Assembly: GCF_011742925.1 (NCBI RefSeq)
Contig: NZ_WAEL01000007.1
Coordinates: 400,596 to 464,595, forward strand
Reading direction: 5' to 3'
Length of the DNA: 64,000 nucleotides
Origin: Fibrivirga algicola
GTDB taxonomy: Bacteria; Bacteroidota; Bacteroidia; Cytophagales; Spirosomataceae
Both the position numbers and the translations under genes were made by a program. The first letter of the stretch is position 1. Each line of letters opens with the position of its first letter. This document shows, piece by piece, positions 44,730-52,911 of this stretch. The notes under the pieces are model-generated. The model was not told where the DNA came from, searched no databases, and saw nothing but the letters and a program-made list of their open reading frames with translations.

Positions 44730-45779
44730 ATGGACGAACATCCGTTTCTGGCCGACTGGCGGGCCGGCCAGCTGCAATTCACCCTTCACACGTCGGGCTC
44801 AACTGGAACGCCGAAACCAATCAACTTAACGCGTGCCCAGATGGAAGCCTCGGCCCGCCTGACCGGACAGACGTTTGGCCTACAGACTGGTGACAAAGCC
44901 CTGGTTTGCCTAAATACAGGCTATGTTGCCGGGGTGATGATGCTGGTCAGAGGCGAAGTGCTTGGGCTGGAGCTAACGATCGTAGAGCCATCAGCCAACC
45001 CGCTGGGTACGTTCGATCCGGCCAGCACGCGCTTTGATTTTGCGGCATTCGTCCCCCTGCAACTGCAAACGATGCTTACTGATCTGGATCAGCACGGCGA
45101 GCCAGTGGCCTTACCGATTCTGAGCCGAATGAAGGCCATGTTGGTAGGCGGCGCTGCTACCAGCCCTGCACTGGAAGAAGCCCTTCAAGTAATTGAGGCT
45201 CCCGTTTACAGCACCTACGGTATGACCGAAACCGTATCGCACATTGCCATACGCCGCCTGAATGGCACCCAACGAACTGATCTCTTCACAGTATTACCCG
45301 GCGTTGACGTTGGTGTTGATGAAAGGGGCTGTCTGCATATCACTGCCGCGGCTTCTAATTTTGAGCGTATTCAGACTAACGACGTGGTCGAGTTGGTCAC
45401 ACCCGAGTCGCCGACTGGTCAGGTATGTTTCCAGTTGCTTGGTCGTGCTGACTCGATCATCAATACCGGTGGCGTGAAGGTGCAACCAGAAGCGGTTGAG
45501 CGAGCGATTGACACACAACTAACCGCTTGGGGGCTAACAACCCGGCTTTTTGTGGCGGGTCTTTCGGATGAGCGACTTGGGCAGCGGGTTGTCTTGTTTC
45601 TGGAGGACACTGAATTGACCGCAACCCAGTGGGCAACCATTCAGCAGTCGGTTCGCGAATCAGTCGGTCTATATGCGGTACCGAAATCCTTGTATAACGT
45701 ACCTGTATTTACAGAAACAGCAACGGGTAAGGTGGACCGTAAGCGCATTGTTGCGCCATATATCCAAGATATGGCCTAA
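44730..45779 (+). CDS. menE: O-succinylbenzoate-CoA ligase
   Basis: MenE adenylates o-succinylbenzoate and forms its CoA thioester for menaquinone synthesis. At 349 residues it is shorter than the 450-490 of E. coli and Bacillus MenE, but matches the short Bacteroidota form. Motifs: P-loop HTSGSTGTPKPINL (20-33), the A5 motif YSTYGMTETVSHIA, A8-like GRADSIINTGGVKVQPEAVE, and the C-terminal TGKVDRKRI with its catalytic Lys. General acyl-CoA synthetase is excluded by size and by menB nearby. It follows the Rieske gene by one base. Confidence 0.9.
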   Translation: MDEHPFLADWRAGQLQFTLHTSGSTGTPKPINLTRAQMEASARLTGQTFGLQTGDKALVCLNTGYVAGVMMLVRGEVLGLELTIVEPSANPLGTFDPASTRFDFAAFVPLQLQTMLTDLDQHGEPVALPILSRMKAMLVGGAATSPALEEALQVIEAPVYSTYGMTETVSHIAIRRLNGTQRTDLFTVLPGVDVGVDERGCLHITAAASNFERIQTNDVVELVTPESPTGQVCFQLLGRADSIINTGGVKVQPEAVERAIDTQLTAWGLTTRLFVAGLSDERLGQRVVLFLEDTELTATQWATIQQSVRESVGLYAVPKSLYNVPVFTETATGKVDRKRIVAPYIQDMA

Positions 45780-45808
45780 CGAAGCTGGATTTCCTGCGAT
45801 TAAATCCG

Positions 45809-45816
45809 TACTTTTG
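45809..45816 (+). promoter_or_regulatory. -7 element of the prs promoter
   Basis: TACTTTTG, an exact TAnnTTTG, 22 bases before the prs ATG; no clear -33. Confidence 0.5.
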
Positions 45817-45838
45817 CGGGAAATTAAGGCACCGCAAC

Positions 45839-46780
45839 ATGGCTTCGTTTAATCCCGTCAAAATCTTTTCAGGCAGTCAATCCACGTACCTCGCGGAAAA
45901 AATTGCGCACTATTACGGAAAAGACTTGGGCGGATACACCTGCCGCCGCTTCAGCGATGGCGAGATGTCGCCCAGCTTTGAAGAGTCAGTTCGGGGTTGT
46001 GATGTGTTCCTGATCCAGTCGACTCCACCGCCGGGCGATAACCTGATGGAATTGCTCCTGATGGTTGATGCCGCCCGCCGCGCCTCAGCTCACTACGTAA
46101 CGGTCGTTATCCCCTATTTCGGCTATGCCCGGCAGGATCGAAAAGACAAGCCGCGCGTAGCCATTGCTGCCAAGCTGGTCGCCAACATGCTGGCCGCCGC
46201 TGGTGCCGACCGGCTGATGACCATCGATTTACACGCGGGTCAGATTCAGGGCTTCTTCGATTTCCCCGTCGACCATCTGGAAGGTACATCAGTATTCGTA
46301 CCCTACATAAAAAGTCTGGCGCTGGAAAACCTCATCATTGCTTCGCCAGACGTTGGTGGCGCCAACCGCGCCCGCACATTTGCCAAGCACTTCAATGCCG
46401 AAATCGTCCTGTGCGACAAGCACCGGAAGCGCGCTAACGAAATTGCTTCGATGCAGGTAATTGGTGATGTAGAAGGCATGAATGTGGTTCTGGTTGATGA
46501 CCTGATCGACACGGGAGGTACCCTGTGCAAGGCGGCACAAATTCTGCTCGACAAGGGCGCGCAGTCAGTACGGGCCATTTGTACGCATCCCATTATGTCG
46601 GGCAAAGCGCACGAAAACATTGCCAATTCGGTGCTGGAAGAATTAGTGATAGCCGATACGCTGCCACTGAGTCAGCCAAATCCAAAAATTAGGGTACTGT
46701 CGGTAGCGGAACTATTCGCGAAAGCCATTGGCCGTATCCGTGACCACGAATCTATTAGTTCACTTTTTATACGGTACTAA
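45839..46780 (+). CDS. prs: ribose-phosphate pyrophosphokinase
   Basis: Prs makes phosphoribosyl pyrophosphate (PRPP) from ribose-5-phosphate and ATP for nucleotide, His and Trp synthesis. The 313-residue product has the family start (VKIFSGSQSTYLAEKIA), the flexible loop VIPYFGYARQDRKDKPR, the SPDVGGANRARTFAKHF block and the PRPP loop VLVDDLIDTGGTLCKAA. It stands alone between menE and rplY; length and motifs are standard. Confidence 0.96.
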   Translation: MASFNPVKIFSGSQSTYLAEKIAHYYGKDLGGYTCRRFSDGEMSPSFEESVRGCDVFLIQSTPPPGDNLMELLLMVDAARRASAHYVTVVIPYFGYARQDRKDKPRVAIAAKLVANMLAAAGADRLMTIDLHAGQIQGFFDFPVDHLEGTSVFVPYIKSLALENLIIASPDVGGANRARTFAKHFNAEIVLCDKHRKRANEIASMQVIGDVEGMNVVLVDDLIDTGGTLCKAAQILLDKGAQSVRAICTHPIMSGKAHENIANSVLEELVIADTLPLSQPNPKIRVLSVAELFAKAIGRIRDHESISSLFIRY

Positions 46781-46876
46781 CTAGATGCTGCCCGAGTCCT
46801 GTTTGGCTCGGCGATGTAGATGGTTGAATACCACATTTTACCAGTAATAAATACGGACAACAGTCCGTGATACATC

Positions 46877-47443
46877 ATGAAAAAAATCGAGATTGTAGGG
46901 TATCAACGAGCGAATCTCGGCCGGACGGAATCACAAGCCATTCGTGCCGAGGGTAATGTACCCTGTGTGTTGTACGGAGGCGCTGAGCAGGTTCACTTCA
47001 CAGTTCCTGCCATTCTATTCCGTCCGTTGGTGTTCTCACCTGATGTGTATGACATCACATTGAACATCGAAGGCGCAGAGTACCGTGCCATTTTACAGGA
47101 AACTCAATTCCACCCGGTAAATGACTCGCTGATCCACGCCGACTTCCTGTTGGTAACCGATAAGCCTGTTAAAGTAGCTATTCCTGTTCGCTTGAACGGT
47201 ACAGCTCCCGGTGTGCAGAAAGGTGGCAAACTGGTTACCCGGATGCGGAAACTGCGCGTTCGTGGACCAGTTGACAACATCCCCGAATACATCGACGTCG
47301 ACGTATCGAAACTTGATCTGGGCAAAGTTGTTCGGGTTGGTCAGATCGAATTGAACGGCATCGACATGCTGGAAGAAGCAGCTAACCCTGTTGCCAGCAT
47401 CGAAATCCCACGTGCACTGCGTGGCCAGGTTTCGGCGAAGTAA
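46877..47443 (+). CDS. rplY: 50S ribosomal protein L25 (Ctc/TL5 form)
   Basis: L25 binds 5S rRNA. The 188-residue length shows the long two-domain form: the L25 beta-barrel (residues 1-95, with GNVPCVLYGGAEQVHFTV) and the TL5/Ctc C-terminal domain (KPVKVAIPVRLNGTAPGVQKGGKL... ). Starts at ATG 46877. It follows prs; in many bacteria prs and rplY/pth are neighbours. Two hairpins follow the gene. Confidence 0.93.
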   Translation: MKKIEIVGYQRANLGRTESQAIRAEGNVPCVLYGGAEQVHFTVPAILFRPLVFSPDVYDITLNIEGAEYRAILQETQFHPVNDSLIHADFLLVTDKPVKVAIPVRLNGTAPGVQKGGKLVTRMRKLRVRGPVDNIPEYIDVDVSKLDLGKVVRVGQIELNGIDMLEEAANPVASIEIPRALRGQVSAK

Positions 47444-47446
47444 TTT

Positions 47447-47523
47447 ATTGGTTTGCCGTTTGCTGTTACGCTGCTTATTACCGATTGAGTATTAAGCAGA
47501 ATGACAGCAGACGGTAAACCAAT
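47447..47523. repeat. imperfect inverted repeat after rplY
   Basis: Bases 47447-47477 and 47493-47523 are complementary at 26 of 31 positions (arm begins ATTGGTTTGCCGTTTGCTGT). Its outer core GGTTTGCCGTTTG recurs in the repeat at 58459. Confidence 0.75.
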
Positions 47524-47541
47524 TCTAAGCTAATAGATACG

Positions 47542-47572
47542 CGAAAGCCGACTCGGATGAGTCGGCTTTTCG
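47542..47572 (+). terminator. terminator-like hairpin
   Basis: CGAAAGCCGACTC pairs with GAGTCGGCTTTTCG (one bulged T), loop GGAT, about 100 bases after rplY and 75 before the next start. T-run is only four. Confidence 0.6.
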
Positions 47573-47646
47573 TGTTATTTGGGGATGTGGATTTTTTATC
47601 GGTGGTTTGTGCAGCTAAAGTTTTACTTCATCAACCATCAAACGCT

Positions 47647-48702
47647 ATGCAAAACCTTGTTGTCGTTGGTCTTGGCAAAGTAGGGTCGCTTGTGGGCCTC
47701 CTCCTTCATAAACGGTTCACCATCAGTGGATTCGATCGTCAAAAACCAGTACAAGAATTACCATTTCCCGTCCATCTTGGCAGTGTTAGCGACACAGCCG
47801 CACTGTATAGCGCCCTCAGAAATGCCGATGGTGTGGTGTCGTGCCTTCCTTACAACCTCAACCTGCCAATTGCCCGTATTGCCCATGAATTAGGCATTCA
47901 TTACTTCGATCTAACCGAAGACGTACCTACTACCGACGCCATTCGGGAGATGGCAAATACGGCAAAGGGGGTGATGGCTCCCCAGTGTGGCCTTGCTCCT
48001 GGTCTGATTGGCATTGTCGGCTCCGACCTGGCTAACCGGTTCGACCGACTTCGCGACATTGAACTTCGGGTTGGTGCCCTCCCCCGTTACCCAAACGGCT
48101 TGCTGGGCTATTCATTTACCTGGTCGCCAGCGGGAGTCATCAACGAGTACCTCAACGACTGCGAAGTCATTGCCAACGGACAGCGTAAGATGGTGCCTGC
48201 GCTCGACGGCATTGAGGTAATTAATATCGAAGGGCAGGAGTTTGAGGCGTTTAGTACCTCGGGCGGGCTGGGTACGTTGTGCGAGACCTACGAAGGCAAA
48301 GTCGATACACTGAACTACAAAACCATCCGCTACCCCGGCCATTGCAAGCTCATGCGGTTTCTGCTCTATGAATTGATCCTGAAAGATCAGCGCGAGCTAA
48401 CCGAGAAAATTCTGACCGAAGCCAAACCACCCGTGCAGGATGACGTAGTGTACGTGTATGCCGTAGTTGAAGGCTGGCGGAACGGGCAGCTGAGCCGCGA
48501 AGAGTTTTACCGGGCCTACCACCCCAGGCTTATCGATGGGCAATCGTGGCGGGCTATTTCCTGGACAACCGCAGGCTCCATTGCGGCCGTGGTGGAGTTG
48601 GTAGCTGATGGTAAACTGCCTCAGCAAGGCTTTTTAAAGCAGGAAGACATACCGCTACAAGCCTATCTGGAGACGGTGAACGGAAGCTTTTTCAACGATT
48701 AA
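47647..48702 (+). CDS. saccharopine dehydrogenase-family oxidoreductase
   Basis: From the ATG at 47647 the 351-residue product starts with a Rossmann strand (NLVVVGLGKVGSLVGLLL) and has the saccharopine-dehydrogenase C-terminal pattern (LAPGLIGIVGSDLA, GALPRYPNGLLGYSFTWSPAG). The family oxidises or reduces C-N bonds of alpha-amino acids; substrates include saccharopine, carboxynorspermidine and lysine-related compounds, and the sequence does not choose. The long upstream frame to 47557 overlaps a hairpin and is not used. It converges on coaD across a long hairpin. Lysine is otherwise made by the dapD route. Confidence 0.82.
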   Translation: MQNLVVVGLGKVGSLVGLLLHKRFTISGFDRQKPVQELPFPVHLGSVSDTAALYSALRNADGVVSCLPYNLNLPIARIAHELGIHYFDLTEDVPTTDAIREMANTAKGVMAPQCGLAPGLIGIVGSDLANRFDRLRDIELRVGALPRYPNGLLGYSFTWSPAGVINEYLNDCEVIANGQRKMVPALDGIEVINIEGQEFEAFSTSGGLGTLCETYEGKVDTLNYKTIRYPGHCKLMRFLLYELILKDQRELTEKILTEAKPPVQDDVVYVYAVVEGWRNGQLSREEFYRAYHPRLIDGQSWRAISWTTAGSIAAVVELVADGKLPQQGFLKQEDIPLQAYLETVNGSFFND

Positions 48703-48766
48703 TGGCATTCAGTAGGGTTCGGCCCCGTTGGCTTCTGTCAACGAGGCCGAACCCTACTGAATGCCA
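48703..48766. repeat. long inverted repeat between convergent genes
   Basis: Bases 48703-48730 and 48739-48766 are complementary at 27 of 28 positions (arm begins TGGCATTCAGTAGGGTTCGG), loop GCTTCTGT. It fills nearly the whole space between the two stop codons. Confidence 0.9.
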
Positions 48767-48771
48767 ATCGC

Positions 48772-49230
48772 TCACTTTTCCAGCTTGTACGGCAGGAAGG
48801 CATCTACCGGCTGGCCGTAACGGTGCAAATCACGAATGATGCTGGAACTGATAGGGGCCAAATGCGGCGACGTAATAAGGAAGACGGTTTCAACTTCTTC
48901 GTAGACGTACCGGTTTACTTGTGAGATCCCATTCTCGTACTCAAAATCCGTTGTATTACGCAGGCCACGAAGCAGGAACCGGGCTCCTAGCTGGCGTGCT
49001 ACGTTGGCGGTGAGACCATCATAGCTAACTACCCGTACGGCGGGCTCATCGCGAAACGTGCCTTCTATCCAGGCGGTCATCTGTTCCAGGGTGAAATAAC
49101 GCTGCTTGTTGGCATTGCGACCAATACCGATAATTACCTCGTCGAAAAGGTGCAGCCCACGGCGGACGATATCTTCGTGTCCTTTTGTAAAAGGGTCAAA
49201 CGAACCAGGAAATAGAGCAATACGGGACAT
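48772..49230 (-). CDS. coaD: phosphopantetheine adenylyltransferase
   Basis: CoaD transfers AMP from ATP to 4'-phosphopantetheine, the fourth step of CoA synthesis. From the ATG at 49230 the product has 152 residues. The nucleotidyltransferase motif ALFPGSFDPFTKGHEDIV has its catalytic His18, and the C-terminal ISSSIIRDL is the second nucleotide motif; LLRGLRNTTDFEYE is the pantetheine site. The frame to 49278 overlaps the DUF3822 gene and is not used. It forms a unit with DUF3822, the usual order in Bacteroidota. Confidence 0.95.
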   Translation of the reverse strand: MSRIALFPGSFDPFTKGHEDIVRRGLHLFDEVIIGIGRNANKQRYFTLEQMTAWIEGTFRDEPAVRVVSYDGLTANVARQLGARFLLRGLRNTTDFEYENGISQVNRYVYEEVETVFLITSPHLAPISSSIIRDLHRYGQPVDAFLPYKLEK

Positions 49231-49262
49231 AAGGGACGTGCGTGCTGGCGTGTAGGATGACT

Positions 49263-50147
49263 TTAGCCCAGCAAACATAACCCCTGAAGCCCAAGATACC
49301 GATGTTCGGGCAGTTCCTCCAGTTCAGGAGATGGGTTCAAACCAGGAGGTAGCTGACCAATACTCATCGTGGGCACAAAGCGGGAGAGCGCCACGTAACT
49401 TTCGGCAAAGGGAGTGCTTTCGCCGTAAACGAACGCGTGGACGGCTTCGGGATCAACGCCCAGTTCATCAAGCACATACAGCACGTAGTACGTTAGGTCC
49501 TGCACATTCTTGTACCCGAACCGGTTGCAGTACTTCAACTGATGCTCATCGCGAAAAAGAACGGTTACATACTCGTCTTCGAAGTACAGGAAAAGATTCT
49601 CCTTCGTCGTTAACTGCCGGTCGACAGCACGGGTAGCCTGGATCAGGGTCGTGTGCTGATGCACGTACGTAAATGGCTGCATGGGATACTGTTCGCCCAT
49701 GAACTCGGTCACGTCGCGGTCGATACCAAACACGGAGACAAACCCTTCTTTATGCTCATAGGCATGTGCCAGCTCGTTTGGTGGCGGCTGGTGCCCGCGC
49801 ATCAGCGCGAGGTAACTGCTGGCGTACTCCTTCCGATACAATGAGGATGGAATCAGCGTGAAAGCCGGCGATAGCACCGAGACCCTCACGTGCTGAAACT
49901 CATCGTAGCTCAGCAGCGGGTGATCCTTAAAAACAGCAGGCAGGTACGTTAATAATGATTGTTCAGTGAGTAGCGAGGGCTGTGCGTACTCATCCAACCA
50001 CACCATCCGCCGTTGTGGATCAAGCAGCGTAATCCGGAGACGCTGCGCGGCCAGTTCCAGGCACAGCACAGACGTTGCCGCCTGGCTGGGCGTTAAGACC
50101 TCGGGCCGGATAGACAACGTAGGCGAAAGTGTGGAAAGAGTAACCAT
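49263..50147 (-). CDS. DUF3822-family protein
   Basis: The 294-residue product has the layout of DUF3822: an N-terminal strand-helix region (LCLELAAQRLRITLLDPQ), a central actin/hexokinase-like beta core (GKENLFLYFEDEYVTVLFRDEHQLKYCNRFGYKNVQDLTYYVLYVLDELGVDP) and a C-terminal YGESTPFAESY. This suggests an ASKHA-like fold related to PilM. No ATPase activity is known. The gene is 32 bases before coaD, as in many Bacteroidota, and the conserved link with CoA synthesis is unexplained. Confidence 0.88.
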   Translation of the reverse strand: MVTLSTLSPTLSIRPEVLTPSQAATSVLCLELAAQRLRITLLDPQRRMVWLDEYAQPSLLTEQSLLTYLPAVFKDHPLLSYDEFQHVRVSVLSPAFTLIPSSLYRKEYASSYLALMRGHQPPPNELAHAYEHKEGFVSVFGIDRDVTEFMGEQYPMQPFTYVHQHTTLIQATRAVDRQLTTKENLFLYFEDEYVTVLFRDEHQLKYCNRFGYKNVQDLTYYVLYVLDELGVDPEAVHAFVYGESTPFAESYVALSRFVPTMSIGQLPPGLNPSPELEELPEHRYLGLQGLCLLG

Positions 50148-50156
50148 TTTATTGTA

Positions 50157-50618
50157 TTAATTAATATACCCATTTAATCCGAAGAGCTCATCGAGCGAGT
50201 GGCATCGGTCAAACAGGCCATGAACATCGTGGGTTGGCAAGGCCTTTATCTGTTCGAACGTCATGAGCCGCACGTCAAGTATAAGTTGATCGGCGGCATT
50301 CATTTCCGGGTCTTGTCCAACTTGTAACGTCCCGCTGGTTCGCTGTACCTCGAAAAACAATTCAACGGCATGCAGCGGTAAGGCAACGAAGTCATACACA
50401 CAGATTAGCCGTAGTGGTTCAATAATCAGGCCGGTTTCTTCGCGTACTTCACGCGCCACAGCAGCCACAGCCGTTTCGCCCAGATCAACGCCGCCACCCG
50501 GAGGCGACCAGAACGTACCTGACGTACCCAGGCCCCGGTGCTTCACCATCAGTAACCGATCGCCTTCGCGGTAGAGACCACATACACGCAGTCGAAGTCG
50601 GTTCCCGTACAGGTCGGT
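50157..50618 (-). CDS. NUDIX hydrolase
   Basis: The NUDIX box GGGVDLGETAVAAVAREVREETGLII follows the G-x5-E-x7-R-E-U-x-E-E-x-G-U pattern in full, so the enzyme should cut a nucleoside diphosphate linked to another group. Substrate not predictable. The frame opens with TTG at 50654; an internal GTG at 50618 gives the tighter start MTDLYGNRLRLRVCGLY and 153 residues, which is preferred here, though the longer form with a Ser/His-rich N-terminus is possible. It lies 9 bases upstream of the DUF3822 gene and is probably in one unit with it and coaD. Confidence 0.85.
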   Translation of the reverse strand, partial: TDLYGNRLRLRVCGLYREGDRLLMVKHRGLGTSGTFWSPPGGGVDLGETAVAAVAREVREETGLIIEPLRLICVYDFVALPLHAVELFFEVQRTSGTLQVGQDPEMNAADQLILDVRLMTFEQIKALPTHDVHGLFDRCHSLDELFGLNGYIN

Positions 50619-50709
50619 CACCAACGTATGCGAGTGGCTGGACGATTGAGGCAATGTTGCGTTGAGTTAAACGGAGGGTAAAGATACGCAAACCTTTTAG
50701 ATGCCGCTT

Positions 50710-51147
50710 TTAGTACGAGCTACCGGTAATGTAGCTCTCCAGGGAGTTGATGCGGGCTTTCTGATCATGAATGATCGTATTTACTACGTCATTGATCGAG
50801 ATGATGCCCACCAGCTTCTCTCCGTCCATAACAGGCAGGTGGCGAATGTGCTTGTCGGCCATGGTCACCATGCATGATTCCAGCGATTGTTCCGGGGTGA
50901 TTGTGATCACATTGGCCGTCATCACATCGCGGATTGTGGTGTCTTTCGAGGCTCGTCCCTGCAAAATACCTTTTCGGGCGTAATCGCGCTCTGAAAAAAT
51001 ACCGACCAGATCGCCCCCTTCAATAACGAGCACGGCACCAATATTTTTGGCAGCCATCAGTTCCAGCGCGGCGTACACGGTCTCGCCGGGAGCAACTGAG
51101 TAAATGGTGTTAATCGTCTTGCGCTGGAGTACTTGTCTGATATTCAT
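50710..51147 (-). CDS. CBS-domain pair protein
   Basis: A 145-residue protein consisting of two CBS domains and nothing else: YSVAPGETVYAALELMAAKNIGAVLVIEGGDLVGIFSERDYARK and VITITPEQSLESCMVTMADKHIRHLPVMDGEKLVGIISINDVVN. It is of the DUF294/IMPDH-like stand-alone type that binds adenosine nucleotides and senses cell energy. Its target is not shown by the neighbours. It heads the NUDIX-DUF3822-coaD run, with 92 bases between. Confidence 0.88.
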   Translation of the reverse strand: MNIRQVLQRKTINTIYSVAPGETVYAALELMAAKNIGAVLVIEGGDLVGIFSERDYARKGILQGRASKDTTIRDVMTANVITITPEQSLESCMVTMADKHIRHLPVMDGEKLVGIISINDVVNTIIHDQKARINSLESYITGSSY

Positions 51148-51351
51148 ACGAGTGAAGGGTTAATGGAAGGCTGAATCTATGCATTTTTAATCGTCGACGC
51201 AACCACACACCTCTTTTTCAGTTTTGCGGCCTTCCGTTCGCTTCGATTGGTCGTTTAGACGCGTCGAACCCTCCTTACAAGACCTGGTTTTATGACGGAG
51301 TTGTCCCGATTGTTCCTTCTCTTTCTGGCCGTTTTTTTGTAACTTAGAGCT

Positions 51352-52854
51352 ATGAACGAAACGCAAACGGCAACCCAACTTTTAGTTAAACGGTTTCCGT
51401 ACAAGCCAACAGAAGGGCAACTTTCATTCTTTGGAAAGATTGGCGAATTCATCACCCGCGAAGATTTTGAACATTACCGCGATTGCTTTCTCTTACGAGG
51501 CTATGCCGGTACGGGTAAGACCACACTGATCAGTACGCTCATCAAAGTGCTACCCCGATTTGGCTATAAATCCGTCTTGCTGGCTCCGACTGGCCGGGCC
51601 GCCAAGGTGATGTCGAACTACTCGAAAAAATCAGCGCAAACGATTCACCGTAAGATTTACCGGCAGGTGGCCGAGCAAGGCTCAGGTACGTTGGCTTTTC
51701 AGCGCCAGAAAAACTACCACGAAGACACGCTTTTTATCGTCGATGAAGCCTCTATGATCTCCGATGAGGCCGAATTTGGCGGAAAAGGACTACTTAGTGA
51801 CTTGATCTCGTTCGTATTTGAGAACCCCGGCAACAAACTTATGCTGGTGGGCGACACGGCCCAGTTGCCCCCCGTTGGCCGCGATGGTAGCCCCGCACTC
51901 GATCGGGGCTTTCTGGCGCGCTCCTACGATATGACCGTCTATGAACAGGAATTAACTGAGGTGATGCGGCAAGACGTTGAATCAGGTATTCTGTACAATG
52001 CCACCGAACTGCGTCAACTACTTTCCGACGATATCCTGAATCCGTCGCAGGAGCCAGCACCCGTAAATTTTGACCGGCTAATGAGCGACGACTCTCCGTC
52101 TTCGTCGACCGATTCGTTACCCATCAAAATCACAACGAAGCCTTTCCAGGACCTCTTCAAAATGCCGCTCAACAAGCTGGAAGACGGCATTCGGTACGCC
52201 TACAACAAGTATGGTCGTGAAAACACCGCCATTCTGTGCCGCTCCAACAAGATGGCAGTGCAATACAATCAGTTTATCCGGCGGATGATCGACAACTGCG
52301 AAGACGAACTGGATGCCGGCGACATGCTGATGATTGCGCGGAATAACTACACGATCCTCGGCGACGACTCACCGGCGGGTTTTTTGGCTAACGGTGAATT
52401 TGCGGAAGTGATGAAGGTACGTCGGCAGGAGGAAATGCACGGCTTTCGTTTTGCCACGGTAACGTTGCATCTGGTCGATTACGAAGACCAGCCCGATTTT
52501 GAAGCAAAAATCATTCTCGATACACTGCATACCTCTACGCCTTCGCTGAGCCAGGAGCAGAACAAAGCCCTGTACGAGAGTGTATCGCAGGACTACCAGT
52601 ACATTACTAACAAGAAAGAGCGATCGGAAGCAATTCGTCGAGACCCGTATTTGAGTGCTTTACAGGTAAAGTTCGCGTATGCCCTCACCACCCACAAAGC
52701 CCAGGGCGGGCAGTGGAGTGCAGTGTTTATCGATCAGGGTTATTTGCCGGAAGGCCAAACTAATCAGGAGTTTATTCGCTGGTTGTACACGGCCCTTACC
52801 CGCGCCACCGACGAAGCCTTTCTGATGAATTTCAACCCCGATTTCTTTGTCTAA
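51352..52854 (+). CDS. RecD-like ATP-dependent DNA helicase
   Basis: The 500-residue SF1B helicase has Walker A RGYAGTGKTT (residues 49-58), motif II DTLFIVDEASMIS, motif III KLMLVGDTAQLPPVG, and motif V/VI TTHKAQGGQWSAVFID and RWLYTALTRATDEA. This is the RecD2/TraA-like core with no N-terminal extension, and without RecB or RecC. A role in repair or replication restart is likely; as a stand-alone RecD it could also belong to mobile-element processing, but no such genes are near. Confidence 0.9.
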   Translation: MNETQTATQLLVKRFPYKPTEGQLSFFGKIGEFITREDFEHYRDCFLLRGYAGTGKTTLISTLIKVLPRFGYKSVLLAPTGRAAKVMSNYSKKSAQTIHRKIYRQVAEQGSGTLAFQRQKNYHEDTLFIVDEASMISDEAEFGGKGLLSDLISFVFENPGNKLMLVGDTAQLPPVGRDGSPALDRGFLARSYDMTVYEQELTEVMRQDVESGILYNATELRQLLSDDILNPSQEPAPVNFDRLMSDDSPSSSTDSLPIKITTKPFQDLFKMPLNKLEDGIRYAYNKYGRENTAILCRSNKMAVQYNQFIRRMIDNCEDELDAGDMLMIARNNYTILGDDSPAGFLANGEFAEVMKVRRQEEMHGFRFATVTLHLVDYEDQPDFEAKIILDTLHTSTPSLSQEQNKALYESVSQDYQYITNKKERSEAIRRDPYLSALQVKFAYALTTHKAQGGQWSAVFIDQGYLPEGQTNQEFIRWLYTALTRATDEAFLMNFNPDFFV

Positions 52855-52874
52855 TTCCGTTAGGTGTTGGCTTT

Positions 52875-52911
52875 CAGGCTCCTTGGCATTTGCTAGGGAG
52901 CCTGTTTTTTT
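52875..52911. terminator. terminator between convergent genes
   Basis: CAGGCTCC and GGGAGCCTG form the stem, followed by seven T residues on the plus strand. The right arm covers the last codons of the minus-strand membrane protein gene. Confidence 0.8.
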
